A stretch of DNA of 64,000 nucleotides from Acetatifactor sp. (GTDB lineage: Bacteria; Bacillota; Clostridia; Lachnospirales; Lachnospiraceae), in contig JAEEVF010000001.1 of NCBI GenBank assembly GCA_016290775.1, positions 310,001-374,000 of the forward strand, in the 5' to 3' direction. Position 1 is the first letter of the stretch; each line of letters starts with the position of its first letter. Both the position numbers and the translations under genes were made by a program. Of the stretch, positions 35,059-43,228 are shown one piece after another. The notes under the pieces are model-generated. The model saw only the letters and a list, made by a program, of their open reading frames with translations. It was not told the origin of the DNA and did not search any database.

Positions 35059-35298
35059 ATGGAGAATTCCTATCGGTTTTTTGAAAATAGGGATTGCAAA
35101 TATTTCCCGTGCCATCAAGGGCTTACGGATTTCAATTGCCTGTTTTGCTATTGCCCGATGTACAGACTGGAGCACTGCCCCGGGAATCCCAGTTATATCG
35201 AGAAAAACGGGAAGAGGATCAAAGTGTGCACGGATTGTACCTATCCACACATCCCTGAGCACTACGATGCGATCATGGAGATCCTGCGAAACAACTGA
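35059..35298 (+). CDS. Cysteine-rich small domain protein (PF04071-like)
   Basis: The 79-aa protein has eight or so Cys/His pairs in the pattern C-KYFPCH, FNCLFCYCPMY, HCPGNP, VCTDCTYPH, which suggests one or two zinc or iron-sulfur sites. The family is known to sit in or be fused to cobalamin biosynthesis genes, but its function is unknown. AGGAGGAG at 35049-35056 precedes the ATG. It is the last gene of the cobalamin locus. Confidence 0.85.
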   Translation: MENSYRFFENRDCKYFPCHQGLTDFNCLFCYCPMYRLEHCPGNPSYIEKNGKRIKVCTDCTYPHIPEHYDAIMEILRNN

Positions 35299-35315
35299 GG
35301 GCGAAAAGCTCTTTC

Positions 35316-35344
35316 TTGTCGCAAAGTCCATTTTGTGATAGAAT
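35316..35344 (+). promoter_or_regulatory. Promoter of the acyltransferase-glycosyltransferase pair
   Basis: TTGTCG (35316-35321), 17 bp, TAGAAT (35339-35344). The start region of the next gene follows about 80 bp later. Confidence 0.65.
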
Positions 35345-35423
35345 ACGAAGAAGAGAGGCGTGGCGTGTCGTAAGGGGCACGCACCGCCCGCGCAGACTCC
35401 GGAAAGAAAGGTTGATTGAAGGC

Positions 35424-36527
35424 ATGGCGGCTGCAGGTTTGACGGAAGAAAAAAGAAATGCGAATATGGACCTACTCAGGCTGTTATCCATGATGATGGT
35501 CACGATGCTTCATGCCCTTGGAAAGAGCGACCTGCTTGGCATGTTAGGCGCTGACTTACCCATCGGTGGCTGGATCACATGGATCTTGGAAGCCCTGTCC
35601 ATTTCCGCAGTGAATGTTTTCATGCTCCTTTCCGGGTATTATCTGATCCATTCGAAATTCAAGCTCGTAAGGCTGTTCGAGCTGATATTCCAAGTGTTCT
35701 TTTACGTCATCGGGTCGCTTTTGGTTTTCGTTGTGGCCGGGAAGATTTCCCTAAAGAGTCTTACCATCTACGATGCATTGCAGGTTGTTTTCCCCGTTCA
35801 CATGGAGGTTTATTGGTTTATCACGGCGTATGTCGTTATTTATATGCTTTTGCCGATCCTTAGCGGCGGTGTAAAGGCTCTGACGGAAAAGCAGTTCCGC
35901 ATTACGCTGATCTGCCTTTTGGTCTATGAATGCGCCTTCAAAAGCGTTTTGCCCGTAAGGCTTACCACGGATACCAGGGGCTATACGTTCTTTTGGTATG
36001 TGATCGTCTTTCTCCTTGGCGCATATTTCAGACTGTATGGTTTCAGATTCCTCACAAATTCGCTGCGGGGCATTCTCCTGTACGGGCTTGCAACGCTTGG
36101 ATGTCTGGCGGAGCTTTTTGCGCTTGCTCTGATCTATCTTCACACGGGAAGACTGAAAGACATGCTTCGCGTTTCGATGGATTACAATCATGTCTTCACG
36201 CTCCTTGCGGCAGTTGGATTATTTGTGACGTTTCTTCATGCAAAGCCCATGGGACAAAAGGCTGGAAAGCTTGTGATCAGGCTCGCACCCTATGCTTTGG
36301 GCGTTTACCTTCTTCAGGAGAGCCTGCCTTTTCGATATGAATGGCAAAATTGGTTTGGCTTAAACGGCGCTTTGGCAAAGTCCTTGCCAGAGCTGCTTCT
36401 TCGGTTGTTTGCCGCCGTGCTTGCCATGTTTGTGCTTGGCATTTTGGCGGACATGGTCCGTGCCCTTTTGTTTTCCTTACTCCTTAAACTTTGTCGCAGG
36501 AAGGATAAAGACGCATGTACGACGTAA
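35424..36527 (+). CDS. Membrane acyltransferase family 3 protein
   Basis: The 367-aa polytopic protein resembles OafA/WecH-type acyltransferases. It begins NANMDLLRLLSMMMVTMLHALGK, the helix with the catalytic His, and has NVFMLLSGYYLIHSKFKL and about ten hydrophobic helices. Such enzymes transfer acetyl or other acyl groups to surface sugars. I chose ATG 35424; an in-frame TTG at 35412 is less likely. Its last 13 bp overlap the glycosyltransferase gene, so the two probably modify the same glycan. Confidence 0.85.
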   Translation: MAAAGLTEEKRNANMDLLRLLSMMMVTMLHALGKSDLLGMLGADLPIGGWITWILEALSISAVNVFMLLSGYYLIHSKFKLVRLFELIFQVFFYVIGSLLVFVVAGKISLKSLTIYDALQVVFPVHMEVYWFITAYVVIYMLLPILSGGVKALTEKQFRITLICLLVYECAFKSVLPVRLTTDTRGYTFFWYVIVFLLGAYFRLYGFRFLTNSLRGILLYGLATLGCLAELFALALIYLHTGRLKDMLRVSMDYNHVFTLLAAVGLFVTFLHAKPMGQKAGKLVIRLAPYALGVYLLQESLPFRYEWQNWFGLNGALAKSLPELLLRLFAAVLAMFVLGILADMVRALLFSLLLKLCRRKDKDACTT

Positions 36528-37558
36528 GCGTGATCGTGCCTGTTTATAACATGGCAAAGGACGGAATATTAGAATACTGCATGCTCTCTTTGGTGCGGCA
36601 GACGCTGAAAAGCCTTGAGATCATTGCCGTGGACGATGCGTCGACGGATGATTCCCTGGAGGTTTTGCGAAGGTTTGAGAAAGAATACCCGGGCAGGGTC
36701 AAGGTGATCGCGTCGCCGAAGAATCAACGCCAGGGCGGCGCAAAAAACCTGGGGCTTGAGGTGGCAGGTGGCCGCTTTATCACCTTCGTGGATGCTGACG
36801 ACTGGATCAGCGAGGAACTGTATGAACGCATGCTTGCCGTGGCGGAGCAGACGGGAGCGGACGTTGTCGGAACAGACATGTGCCGCGTCTACGAGCAAAC
36901 GATGACGCCCACGCAGACGGAAGAATGCAATCTGGATAGTCAGGTTGGCGTCATGGATCACGAAAAGCGAAAGGAATTTCTTTTGCATCCGGGGCCACTT
37001 GTGGCGAAGCTCTTTGCACGCGAGATCTTTTGTGAACCCGCCCTTCGTTTTCCGACGGAAATGTCCTACGAGGACAATGCGCTTTTTGTTGAGATTGCCA
37101 TGCGATTGAAGCATTTCGAACGCGTGCCCGGACCAAACTATTTTTATTATCAGCATGGCGCGTCCACGACGCATCACGTGGACCTGAAAAAGGTGGAAGA
37201 TCGCATGGAAGCCATGCGGATCATGATGCGATATGCGAAGGAAAACGGCGCGCTGGAAGAGTTTGGCGACGTGATCGAGTTCCACTTTGCGAACATGTTT
37301 TATCGGAACACGCTTTTTACGTATATGCAGGGCGACATAAAGAAGAAGGTCAGTTTTGTGGAGTCCATGGGAAGGGAAATGCTAGAGACGTTCCCCGAGT
37401 TTCGAAAGAACGCCTATTATCTTCGCGAGGTGAATGAATACGAGCGCAAGCTGATCGACCTGCAGCTTGCTTCGACGAAGAAATTCTTTGTCATCTACCG
37501 TCTCAAGCGGATCTCAAAGTTTTTCAAGGATCGGCTGAAAGGTAACGGCACAAGATAA
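36515..37558 (+). CDS. Family 2 glycosyltransferase
   Basis: The 347-aa protein has the GT-A start VSVIVPVYNM, the EIIAVDDASTDDS motif and the DXD-like FVDADDWIS (residues about 88-96). The C-terminal half is helical with a long EDNALFVEIAMRLK region typical of bacterial exopolysaccharide or wall-polymer transferases. The sugar donor cannot be told. It overlaps the acyltransferase gene. Confidence 0.88.
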   Translation: MYDVSVIVPVYNMAKDGILEYCMLSLVRQTLKSLEIIAVDDASTDDSLEVLRRFEKEYPGRVKVIASPKNQRQGGAKNLGLEVAGGRFITFVDADDWISEELYERMLAVAEQTGADVVGTDMCRVYEQTMTPTQTEECNLDSQVGVMDHEKRKEFLLHPGPLVAKLFAREIFCEPALRFPTEMSYEDNALFVEIAMRLKHFERVPGPNYFYYQHGASTTHHVDLKKVEDRMEAMRIMMRYAKENGALEEFGDVIEFHFANMFYRNTLFTYMQGDIKKKVSFVESMGREMLETFPEFRKNAYYLREVNEYERKLIDLQLASTKKFFVIYRLKRISKFFKDRLKGNGTR

Positions 37559-37562
37559 TACA

Positions 37563-37590
37563 TTGACATGCAAGAATGTGGTGGTAAAAT
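37563..37590 (+). promoter_or_regulatory. Promoter of the two small membrane-protein genes
   Basis: TTGACA (37563-37568), 16 bp, TAAAAT (37585-37590), about 40 bp before the next ATG. Confidence 0.7.
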
Positions 37591-37631
37591 GGAATTGTAG
37601 CACGAAATAATATGCGCAAGGGGGTAATCAT

Positions 37632-38042
37632 ATGGCATGTTTTATTGTTTCTGCAACTGAGGCGTTGATTGTCACGGTCGCTCAGAAGATGATCGAAAAG
37701 AAAGAAAAGAGTCCTGAAGAAGTAAAGGTGGAATTCGCACCTGGTACGATTCAGTCGGCACATGGCATCAAGTTTTCCGAGAAGCTAAAATGGCTTCGCA
37801 CCATGCTTTGGGGCGGATCAGGACTGCTTGCGTTTGAACATGTATGGCACGGTGAAGTGATTCCCTGGTTCCCGTTTTTGACCGCGGCCAGCAATCCTGC
37901 AGATGCAGCTGAGATGCTGCATGAGATGTCAACGGTGGGCGTTGGCATGGCACTTCTTGTAACCGGTGTATGGGCAGGCATGGTATGTGTTTCCGCGCTG
38001 ATCGAGAAGAATGCCATTGCGTCTTCGGAAGTGAAGAAATAA
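37632..38042 (+). CDS. Small membrane protein of unknown function (first of a pair)
   Basis: The 136-aa protein begins with a short hydrophobic stretch (MACFIVSATEALIVTVAQKMI), a charged linker, and at least two further hydrophobic segments (about 60-80 and 100-125). A His/Glu-containing stretch (AFEHVWHGE) lies at the end of the middle helix and could bind a metal, but that is speculative. I do not recognise the family. It has its own promoter and is followed 13 bp later by another small membrane protein. Confidence 0.65.
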   Translation: MACFIVSATEALIVTVAQKMIEKKEKSPEEVKVEFAPGTIQSAHGIKFSEKLKWLRTMLWGGSGLLAFEHVWHGEVIPWFPFLTAASNPADAAEMLHEMSTVGVGMALLVTGVWAGMVCVSALIEKNAIASSEVKK

Positions 38043-38055
38043 GGAGGAAGAGACG

Positions 38056-38370
38056 ATGACGTTATTGACGAGCGTTTTTGCGGCAATTATCTGTACGATC
38101 CTCTGGTATAAGAAGGCTCCGAAGAGCGAGATGAAGCTTGGAACCCTGAGCCTGATGTTCTGGGGTGCTTCTTTAATGTGGTTTGTGGATGCGATCTTTG
38201 AATATGCCGAGCTTGGCGTTTTGTATTTTTCGCCCGCGCCCGCAGACATGTTAAATGACTTCTTCCTCGGCCTTTCCGTTGTGGCCTTTGGATTGATCCT
38301 GTGGCTGATCATCTTAATGATCAAGGACCCCAAGGGAGTTGTAAAGGGAGTGCTTTTCCGGAAGCAATAA
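38056..38370 (+). CDS. Small membrane protein of unknown function (second of a pair)
   Basis: The 104-aa protein shows three hydrophobic segments (about residues 1-17, 28-50 and 70-90) with short charged loops; the middle helix ends in WFVDAIFEYAE. AAGGAGG precedes the ATG. It forms a cassette with the preceding gene and is closed by a strong terminator. No family recognised. Confidence 0.65.
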   Translation: MTLLTSVFAAIICTILWYKKAPKSEMKLGTLSLMFWGASLMWFVDAIFEYAELGVLYFSPAPADMLNDFFLGLSVVAFGLILWLIILMIKDPKGVVKGVLFRKQ

Positions 38371-38381
38371 AGACTAGAAGC

Positions 38382-38417
38382 AACGGTTCCGCTCGGATGG
38401 GCGGAGCCGTTTTTTTC
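38382..38417 (+). terminator. Rho-independent terminator of the small membrane-protein cassette
   Basis: ACGGTTCCGC (38383-38392) pairs with GCGGAGCCGT (38401-38410, one G-U) and is followed by a T run. Confidence 0.88.
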
Positions 38418-38437
38418 TTGGACTTAGGAGCGTTGAT

Positions 38438-39319
38438 TTGAAACAACTGACGGTGAATGAATATCTCAAAGAAAAATATGGGAAAAAGCTTTACAAGGTG
38501 TCGATCAATGCCGGATTCACCTGCCCGAACCGCGACGGAACGCTTGGAGAGCGTGGCTGCATTTTTTGCTCGGCGGGCGGTTCAGGGGAATTCGCAGGTC
38601 AGCCGTCCCGGAGCATCACACAGCAGATTGAAGAAGGAAGGCAAAGGGTCGCCGCGAAATTGCCAAAGGGAGAGTATGGACTGATCGCATATTTTCAGGC
38701 CTTTACCAACACCTATGCGCCTATCCCGGTCTTGCGGGAACGCTATCTTGAAGCGATCAGGCACCCTGAGGTGGAGATCCTTTCCGTTGCGACAAGGCCG
38801 GATTGCCTTGGGGATGATGTGTTAGAGCTCCTTTCGGAATGCAATAGGATCAAGCCGGTCTGGGTGGAGCTTGGTCTCCAGACGATCCATGAGCATACGG
38901 CGCAGTATATTCGAAGGGGATATCCCCTCGCCGTCTATGACGACGCCATGAGGAGACTAAAAGAACGAGGCATTGAAACCATTGTGCACGTCATTCTTGG
39001 ACTTCCCGGAGAAACGAAGGAGGATATGCTAGAGAGCGTCCAATATGTCGGCAAGAGCGGCGCATCAGGGATCAAATTGCAGCTGTTGCACGTGCTAAGG
39101 AATACGGACCTTGCGAAGGAATATGAAGCAGGACGGTTTGAATGCCTTACGATGGAGGAATACGGACAGCTCCTGAAGGAGGCCTTGGACCTGCTCCCGC
39201 CAAACATTGTGATCCACAGAAAGACGGGGGACGGTGACAAAAAGATTTTGATCGCCCCAGAGTGGAGCAAAGATAAAAAGAGAGTACTGAATTACCTAAA
39301 AACAATCCTCTTGGATTGA
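38438..39319 (+). CDS. Radical SAM protein, TIGR01212 (YtqA-like) family
   Basis: The 293-aa protein starts MKQLTVNEYLKEKYGKKLYKVSINAGFTCPNRDGTLGERGCIFCS; the cysteines in TCPNRDG and GCIFCS ligate the [4Fe-4S] cluster of this family's variant motif. Other marks are FQAFTNTYAP, VATRPDCL, VELGLQTIHEHT and VHVILGLPGET. It starts at TTG 38438, supported by TAGGAG 7 bp upstream. The family is often proposed to act in tRNA modification or resemble elongator-type radical SAM proteins; substrate unknown here. Confidence 0.88.
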   Translation: MKQLTVNEYLKEKYGKKLYKVSINAGFTCPNRDGTLGERGCIFCSAGGSGEFAGQPSRSITQQIEEGRQRVAAKLPKGEYGLIAYFQAFTNTYAPIPVLRERYLEAIRHPEVEILSVATRPDCLGDDVLELLSECNRIKPVWVELGLQTIHEHTAQYIRRGYPLAVYDDAMRRLKERGIETIVHVILGLPGETKEDMLESVQYVGKSGASGIKLQLLHVLRNTDLAKEYEAGRFECLTMEEYGQLLKEALDLLPPNIVIHRKTGDGDKKILIAPEWSKDKKRVLNYLKTILLD

Positions 39320-39424
39320 TCAAAAGCGGATCGGGAAAAGTGATCCGAGTGATCGAACCAAGGGGATTTTTTTTCGTATGTGCCGTGATGATCCGGAGGG
39401 ATAAAATTTCTTGCATAAAAACTC

Positions 39425-39453
39425 TTGACAAATCTGAGTTAGGCATGTATAAC
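39425..39453 (+). promoter_or_regulatory. Promoter of the feo operon
   Basis: TTGACA (39425-39430), 17 bp, TATAAC (39448-39453). The -10 element lies inside the first palindromic operator. Confidence 0.78.
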
Positions 39454-39498
39454 TATCATTGTTAGGATAGACTAACTAAAAGATTAGACATGAGTAAC
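39438..39498. promoter_or_regulatory. Triple GTTAG-N6-CTAAC-type operator of the feo operon
   Basis: Three copies: 39438-39453 (GTTAGGCATGTATAAC), 39461-39476 (GTTAGGATAGACTAAC, perfect arms) and 39483-39498 (ATTAGACATGAGTAAC). Their starts are 23 and 22 bp apart, about two helical turns, so bound dimers would face the same side of the DNA. The first overlaps the -10 element, so binding should repress. Confidence 0.75.
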
Positions 39499-39515
39499 TA
39501 AAAGGAGATGATACG

Positions 39516-39728
39516 GTGAGACCATTGATCTACGGGGATCCGGGAGAAGAGAGCATTATCAAAAAGATCGGAGGCAGTCCTGAAGTCAAAAGGCATCTTG
39601 AGAACCTTGGCTTTACGACGGGCGGAAGCGTTACGCTGATCAGCTTGGTGGGCGGCAATGTCATTGTAAAGGTGAAAGAAGCCAGGATTGCACTGGATGA
39701 GGAATTGGCAAGGAAAGTAATGATCTAA
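39516..39728 (+). CDS. feoA: FeoA-domain protein
   Basis: The 70-aa SH3-like protein has the FeoA pattern (KRHLENLGFTTGGSVTLISLVGGNVIVKVKEARIALDEELARKVMI). FeoA proteins assist FeoB in ferrous iron uptake. It starts at GTG 39516 with AAAGGAG upstream. It is the first gene of the feo operon and the first of two feoA copies. Confidence 0.93.
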   Translation: MRPLIYGDPGEESIIKKIGGSPEVKRHLENLGFTTGGSVTLISLVGGNVIVKVKEARIALDEELARKVMI

Positions 39729-39754
39729 ATAAACACCTGCAAGGAGGAAAAAAG

Positions 39755-39976
39755 ATGAACTTAAAAGAGGTAAAGGTTGGTCAGACCGTAACCGTGGTAA
39801 AACTTCGCGGTGAAGGCGCCATCAAGAGAAGGATCATGGACATGGGGATCACGAAGGGTACGGAAGTTTACGTAAGAAAGGTCGCACCTCTTGGCGATCC
39901 GATCGAGGTAACCGTCAGAGGGTACGAGCTTTCGATCCGCAAGGCTGACGCGGAGATGATCGAGGTCAACAAATAA
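39755..39976 (+). CDS. feoA: Second FeoA-domain protein
   Basis: The 73-aa protein contains VGQTVTVVKLRGEGAIKRRIMDMGITKGTEVYVRKVAPLGDPIEVTVRGYELSIRKADAEMI, a canonical FeoA sequence. It differs clearly from the first copy, so the two are not a recent duplication; one may contact FeoB while the other has a different partner. AAGGAGG lies before the ATG, and feoB follows. Confidence 0.94.
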   Translation: MNLKEVKVGQTVTVVKLRGEGAIKRRIMDMGITKGTEVYVRKVAPLGDPIEVTVRGYELSIRKADAEMIEVNK

Positions 39977-40029
39977 GCTTAGAAGATTATAAGTCCCAAG
40001 AAAATAGAAGCAAAAAGAGGAGAGAAAAC

Positions 40030-42492
40030 ATGGGTATGAAAATCGCACTTGCGGGCAACCCCAACAGCGGTAAAACAACGCTGTTCAATTCACTCACCGG
40101 CTCCAATCAGTTTGTTGGTAACTGGCCCGGAGTTACGGTGGAGAAGAAGGAAGGAAAGCTTAAGAAACATGATGACGTGGAGATCATTGACCTCCCAGGA
40201 ATCTATTCCCTTTCCCCTTACACCCTGGAGGAAGTGGTAGCAAGAAATTACCTGATCGGTGAGCGCCCTGACGCGATCCTGAACATCGTTGACGGAACCA
40301 ACCTGGAAAGAAACCTGTATCTTACGACGCAGCTCATCGAGCTTGGAATTCCGGTAGTCATCGCCATCAACATGATGGACGTGGTTCGCAAGAATGGTGA
40401 CAAGTTGAACACGAAGGAACTTGCAAAGCAACTTGGCTGCGAGATCATTGAGATTTCCGCACTCAAGGGTGAGAAGACGATCGAGGCTGCTGAGGCAGCG
40501 ATCGCAGCGGCTAAGGCAGGTAAGAAGGTGCCGATGCACACCTTCTCAGGCCCTGTGGAGCATGCCCTTGCGCATATCGAAGAGGCTGTTGTTCACAACA
40601 TGCCAGAGGAGCAGCAAAGATGGTACGCCATCAAGGTCTTCGAGAGAGATGACAAGGTGCTCGAGAAGCTGAACATTGCGCCTGAAACTCTTGCACATGT
40701 AGAGAGCGACATTGCTGCAGCTGAAAAGGAAATGGACGATGACGCGGAAAGCATCATCACCAACGAGAGATATGTTTATATCGCCGAGCTCCTGAAAGGC
40801 ATTTACAAGAAGAAGGATGCAAATCAGCTGAGCAAGTCAGACAAGATCGACCAGATCGTCACCAACCGAATCTTAGGTCTTCCGATCTTTGCGGCCGTGA
40901 TGTTCTTGATTTACTGGATCGCAATGGTAGGCGTTGGCGCATCTGCTACGGACTGGGCTAATGACGGCCTGTTCGGAGACGGGTATCACTTGTTTGGCAT
41001 TGGCACTGCTGCTGCAGAAGAGGCGGGTGAGGAATATACCGCCGCCATGCAGGCAATCGACGCTTTCGTTGGTTTTGACGAGGAGGCAGACATTGAAGAA
41101 CTGAAGGCATTTGCACCTACGGAGAAAGAGGTTTCCTATACCGTAGAGGACGAGGAGACTCTTGAACAAAGCGAGATCACCGTATTTTACGACGGTGTTC
41201 CCGATGACGCGGACGAAGACGTGAATGCGATGAGCTACGTAGATGCCGTGGAGTACTTTGAAAAGAATGGCTTTGAGGAACCAGACCCTGCTGACTATGG
41301 CGTTTGGGTTCCCGGCGTTCCCGCGATCATTGAGAGCGGTCTTGATGCAGTTGGTTGCGCAGATTGGCTGAAGAGCTTGATTTTGGATGGTATTGTTGCC
41401 GGCGTTGGCGCCGTGCTCGGTTTTGTGCCTCAGATGCTGGTGCTGTTCTTCCTGCTGGCCTTTGTTGAGGCGAGCGGTTACATGGCCCGCGTTGCATTCG
41501 TGCTTGACCGAGTGTTCCGTCGCTTTGGTCTTTCAGGAAAGAGCTTCATTCCTATCCTGATCGGTACCGGATGCGGTATCCCTGGTATCATGGCTTCCAG
41601 AACCATTGAGAACGAGCGCGACAGAAGAATGACCATCATGACGACGACCTTCATCCCCTGTGGCGCCAAGGTTCCTTTCATCGCGATGATCGCAGGTGCC
41701 ATTTTTGGCGGAAGCGCTTGGATCTCCACTGGCTCTTACTTCGTTGGCATGGCAGCGATCATTTGCTCCGGCATTATCCTGAAGAAGACGAAGATGTTTG
41801 CTGGCGACCCTGCTCCTTTCGTAATGGAGCTCCCTGCATATCACTGGCCCACGCTTCCGAACGTGCTCCGTTCCATGTGGGAGAGAGGCTGGAGCTTCAT
41901 CAAGAAGGCTGGTACCATCATCCTGCTTTCGTCCGTTGTGATCTGGTTCCTGTCTCGTCTTGGATGGGTTGATGGTTCCTTTGGCCTCTTGGAGGAAGAA
42001 GAAATCGGAAACAGCATCTTGGCATCTGTCGGAAATGCAGTTGCGTGGATCTTCGCACCTCTTGGCTTTGGCAACTGGCAGGCGGCAGTGGCATCCGTTA
42101 CTGGACTTGTTGCAAAGGAGAACATCGTTGGAACCATGGGCGTTCTGTATGGCGGAGAAGGTTCCGCATGGGCAGCACTTGCAGCAGCGTTTACGACGGC
42201 TTCCGGCATGAGCTTCCTGCTCTTTAACCTGCTTTGCGCTCCTTGCTTTGCTGCAATCGGTGCCATCAAGCGTGAGATGAACAACGCAAAATGGACTTGG
42301 TTTGCGATCGGATATGAATGTGGTTTTGCGTATGTTGTATCGTTTGTAGTATTCCAGCTGATGAGCCTTGCGGCAGGCAGTGGCAACGTGATCGGTGCGA
42401 TCCTTGCGGCAGCCGTGATCGTAGCATTTATCTGGCTTCTCTTTAGACCTTACAAGGAGGCCACGACCTTAAAGAAGAAGGTGACTGTTTAA
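40030..42492 (+). CDS. feoB: Ferrous iron transporter FeoB with an enlarged acidic loop
   Basis: The 820-aa protein starts with the G domain: G1 GNPNSGKTT (residues 9-17), DLPGIYSL (G3) and NMMD (G4). The transmembrane part includes GYMARVAFVLDR, GTGCGIPGIMASRT and the second Gate-type segment with LVAKENIVGTMGVLYG. Between the first helix (about 287-305) and the next hydrophobic block (about 450), there are about 145 residues, many Asp/Glu, where other FeoB proteins usually have a much shorter loop. The frame is intact. It imports Fe2+ and is closely followed by its small Cys-rich partner. Confidence 0.95.
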   Translation: MGMKIALAGNPNSGKTTLFNSLTGSNQFVGNWPGVTVEKKEGKLKKHDDVEIIDLPGIYSLSPYTLEEVVARNYLIGERPDAILNIVDGTNLERNLYLTTQLIELGIPVVIAINMMDVVRKNGDKLNTKELAKQLGCEIIEISALKGEKTIEAAEAAIAAAKAGKKVPMHTFSGPVEHALAHIEEAVVHNMPEEQQRWYAIKVFERDDKVLEKLNIAPETLAHVESDIAAAEKEMDDDAESIITNERYVYIAELLKGIYKKKDANQLSKSDKIDQIVTNRILGLPIFAAVMFLIYWIAMVGVGASATDWANDGLFGDGYHLFGIGTAAAEEAGEEYTAAMQAIDAFVGFDEEADIEELKAFAPTEKEVSYTVEDEETLEQSEITVFYDGVPDDADEDVNAMSYVDAVEYFEKNGFEEPDPADYGVWVPGVPAIIESGLDAVGCADWLKSLILDGIVAGVGAVLGFVPQMLVLFFLLAFVEASGYMARVAFVLDRVFRRFGLSGKSFIPILIGTGCGIPGIMASRTIENERDRRMTIMTTTFIPCGAKVPFIAMIAGAIFGGSAWISTGSYFVGMAAIICSGIILKKTKMFAGDPAPFVMELPAYHWPTLPNVLRSMWERGWSFIKKAGTIILLSSVVIWFLSRLGWVDGSFGLLEEEEIGNSILASVGNAVAWIFAPLGFGNWQAAVASVTGLVAKENIVGTMGVLYGGEGSAWAALAAAFTTASGMSFLLFNLLCAPCFAAIGAIKREMNNAKWTWFAIGYECGFAYVVSFVVFQLMSLAAGSGNVIGAILAAAVIVAFIWLLFRPYKEATTLKKKVTV

Positions 42493-42695
42493 TGAGTTTT
42501 CTTGTTGCTAACGCTGGCACGATCGTGATTTCTATCATTTTAGTTGCAGTTCTTTCGTTTATTCTGTATAATATGATCAAGAATAAACGAAGGGGGAAGC
42601 CTTCGTGCGGTTGCAATTGCAATTGTTGCCCTGCCGGAGGCACGTGTCATCGCTATGAACAACAAAAACAATCAGTCGGCGGAAGATTATCTTGA
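42492..42695 (+). CDS. FeoB-associated Cys-rich membrane protein
   Basis: The 67-aa protein has one hydrophobic helix (about 8-28), a basic patch (KNKRRGK) and a CGCNCNCC cluster. This matches the FeoB-associated Cys-rich family (FeoC-like role suggested). The ATG shares its A with the feoB stop. The last 41 bp overlap the dtxR-type gene in another frame. Confidence 0.88.
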   Translation: MSFLVANAGTIVISIILVAVLSFILYNMIKNKRRGKPSCGCNCNCCPAGGTCHRYEQQKQSVGGRLS

Positions 42696-43041
42696 ATGTA
42701 TCATGATGTTGCAAGAGCGCCTTGGAAACGTGCGCTCCATTGACGTGGCAAGTGAGTTGGGCGTAACGAAACCTAGTGTCAGCGTTGCCATGAAAAAGCT
42801 TCGCGAGCAGGAGATGATCCTGTTCGACGAGAATGGTTTCATCCTGTTTACGGACGAAGGCAGAAAGCTTGCGAAAAAGGTGTATGACAAGCACAAGATC
42901 CTTACGAAGGCTCTGATCGCCATTGGCGTTAAGGAGAAAACCGCCGCGCAGGAGGCTTGCCTGATCGAGCACGTGATCAGTGACTCCACCTACAAATGCA
43001 TCAAGGATTTTATCAAGAGAAATGGGACAATCGAAGAATAA
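42655..43041 (+). CDS. DtxR/MntR-family metal-dependent repressor
   Basis: The 128-aa protein has the N-terminal winged helix-turn-helix (NNQSAEDYLECIMML, VRSIDVASELGVTKPSVSVAMKKLREQEMI) and the dimerisation/metal domain with HKILTKAL and ECLIEHVIS-like segments (here EACLIEHVISDSTYKCI). It lacks the C-terminal SH3 domain, like MntR and short IdeR types. Lying in the feo operon, it is the best candidate to read the GTTAG-N6-CTAAC palindromes. The SD (GGAGG at 42636-42640) is 14 bp away, so translation may be coupled to the overlapping upstream gene. Confidence 0.9.
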   Translation: MNNKNNQSAEDYLECIMMLQERLGNVRSIDVASELGVTKPSVSVAMKKLREQEMILFDENGFILFTDEGRKLAKKVYDKHKILTKALIAIGVKEKTAAQEACLIEHVISDSTYKCIKDFIKRNGTIEE

Positions 43042-43071
43042 GGAGTCCCGTGTTATAAGATGAAAAGACGA

Positions 43072-43107
43072 AAAGCCTGTCGGTTTAGTACCGACGGGCT
43101 TTTTTTG
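43072..43107 (+). terminator. Rho-independent terminator of the feo-dtxR operon
   Basis: AAAGCCTGTCGGT (43072-43084) pairs with ACCGACGGGCTTT (43090-43102) with one G-U, followed by a T run. Confidence 0.92.
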
Positions 43108-43128
43108 TGCGCTGAGCGCCTTTATTGC

Positions 43129-43157
43129 TTGACAATCCAAGGAAGTTAGAATATACT
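43129..43157 (+). promoter_or_regulatory. Promoter of the fur-family gene
   Basis: TTGACA (43129-43134), 17 bp, TATACT (43152-43157). The -10 element is inside an operator copy. Confidence 0.8.
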
Positions 43158-43185
43158 AACTTACTAGAGGTTATACAAGGCTAAC
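43145..43185. promoter_or_regulatory. Two palindromic operators at the fur-family promoter
   Basis: GTTAGAATATACTAAC (43145-43160, perfect arms) covers the -10; a second, imperfect copy GTTATACAAGGCTAAC lies at 43170-43185. This predicts that the fur-family gene is under the same control as feo. Confidence 0.75.
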
Positions 43186-43228
43186 TGATGCAAAAAAGCT
43201 TTGTAAGGAATGGGAGGATGGAAGAAGC

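Noticed and set aside
39317..39345. Hairpin after the radical SAM gene
   Set aside because: The stem is bulged (GATCA/TGATC, CGGATC/GATCCG) and the T run lies about 14 bp further on, so it is not a clear terminator.
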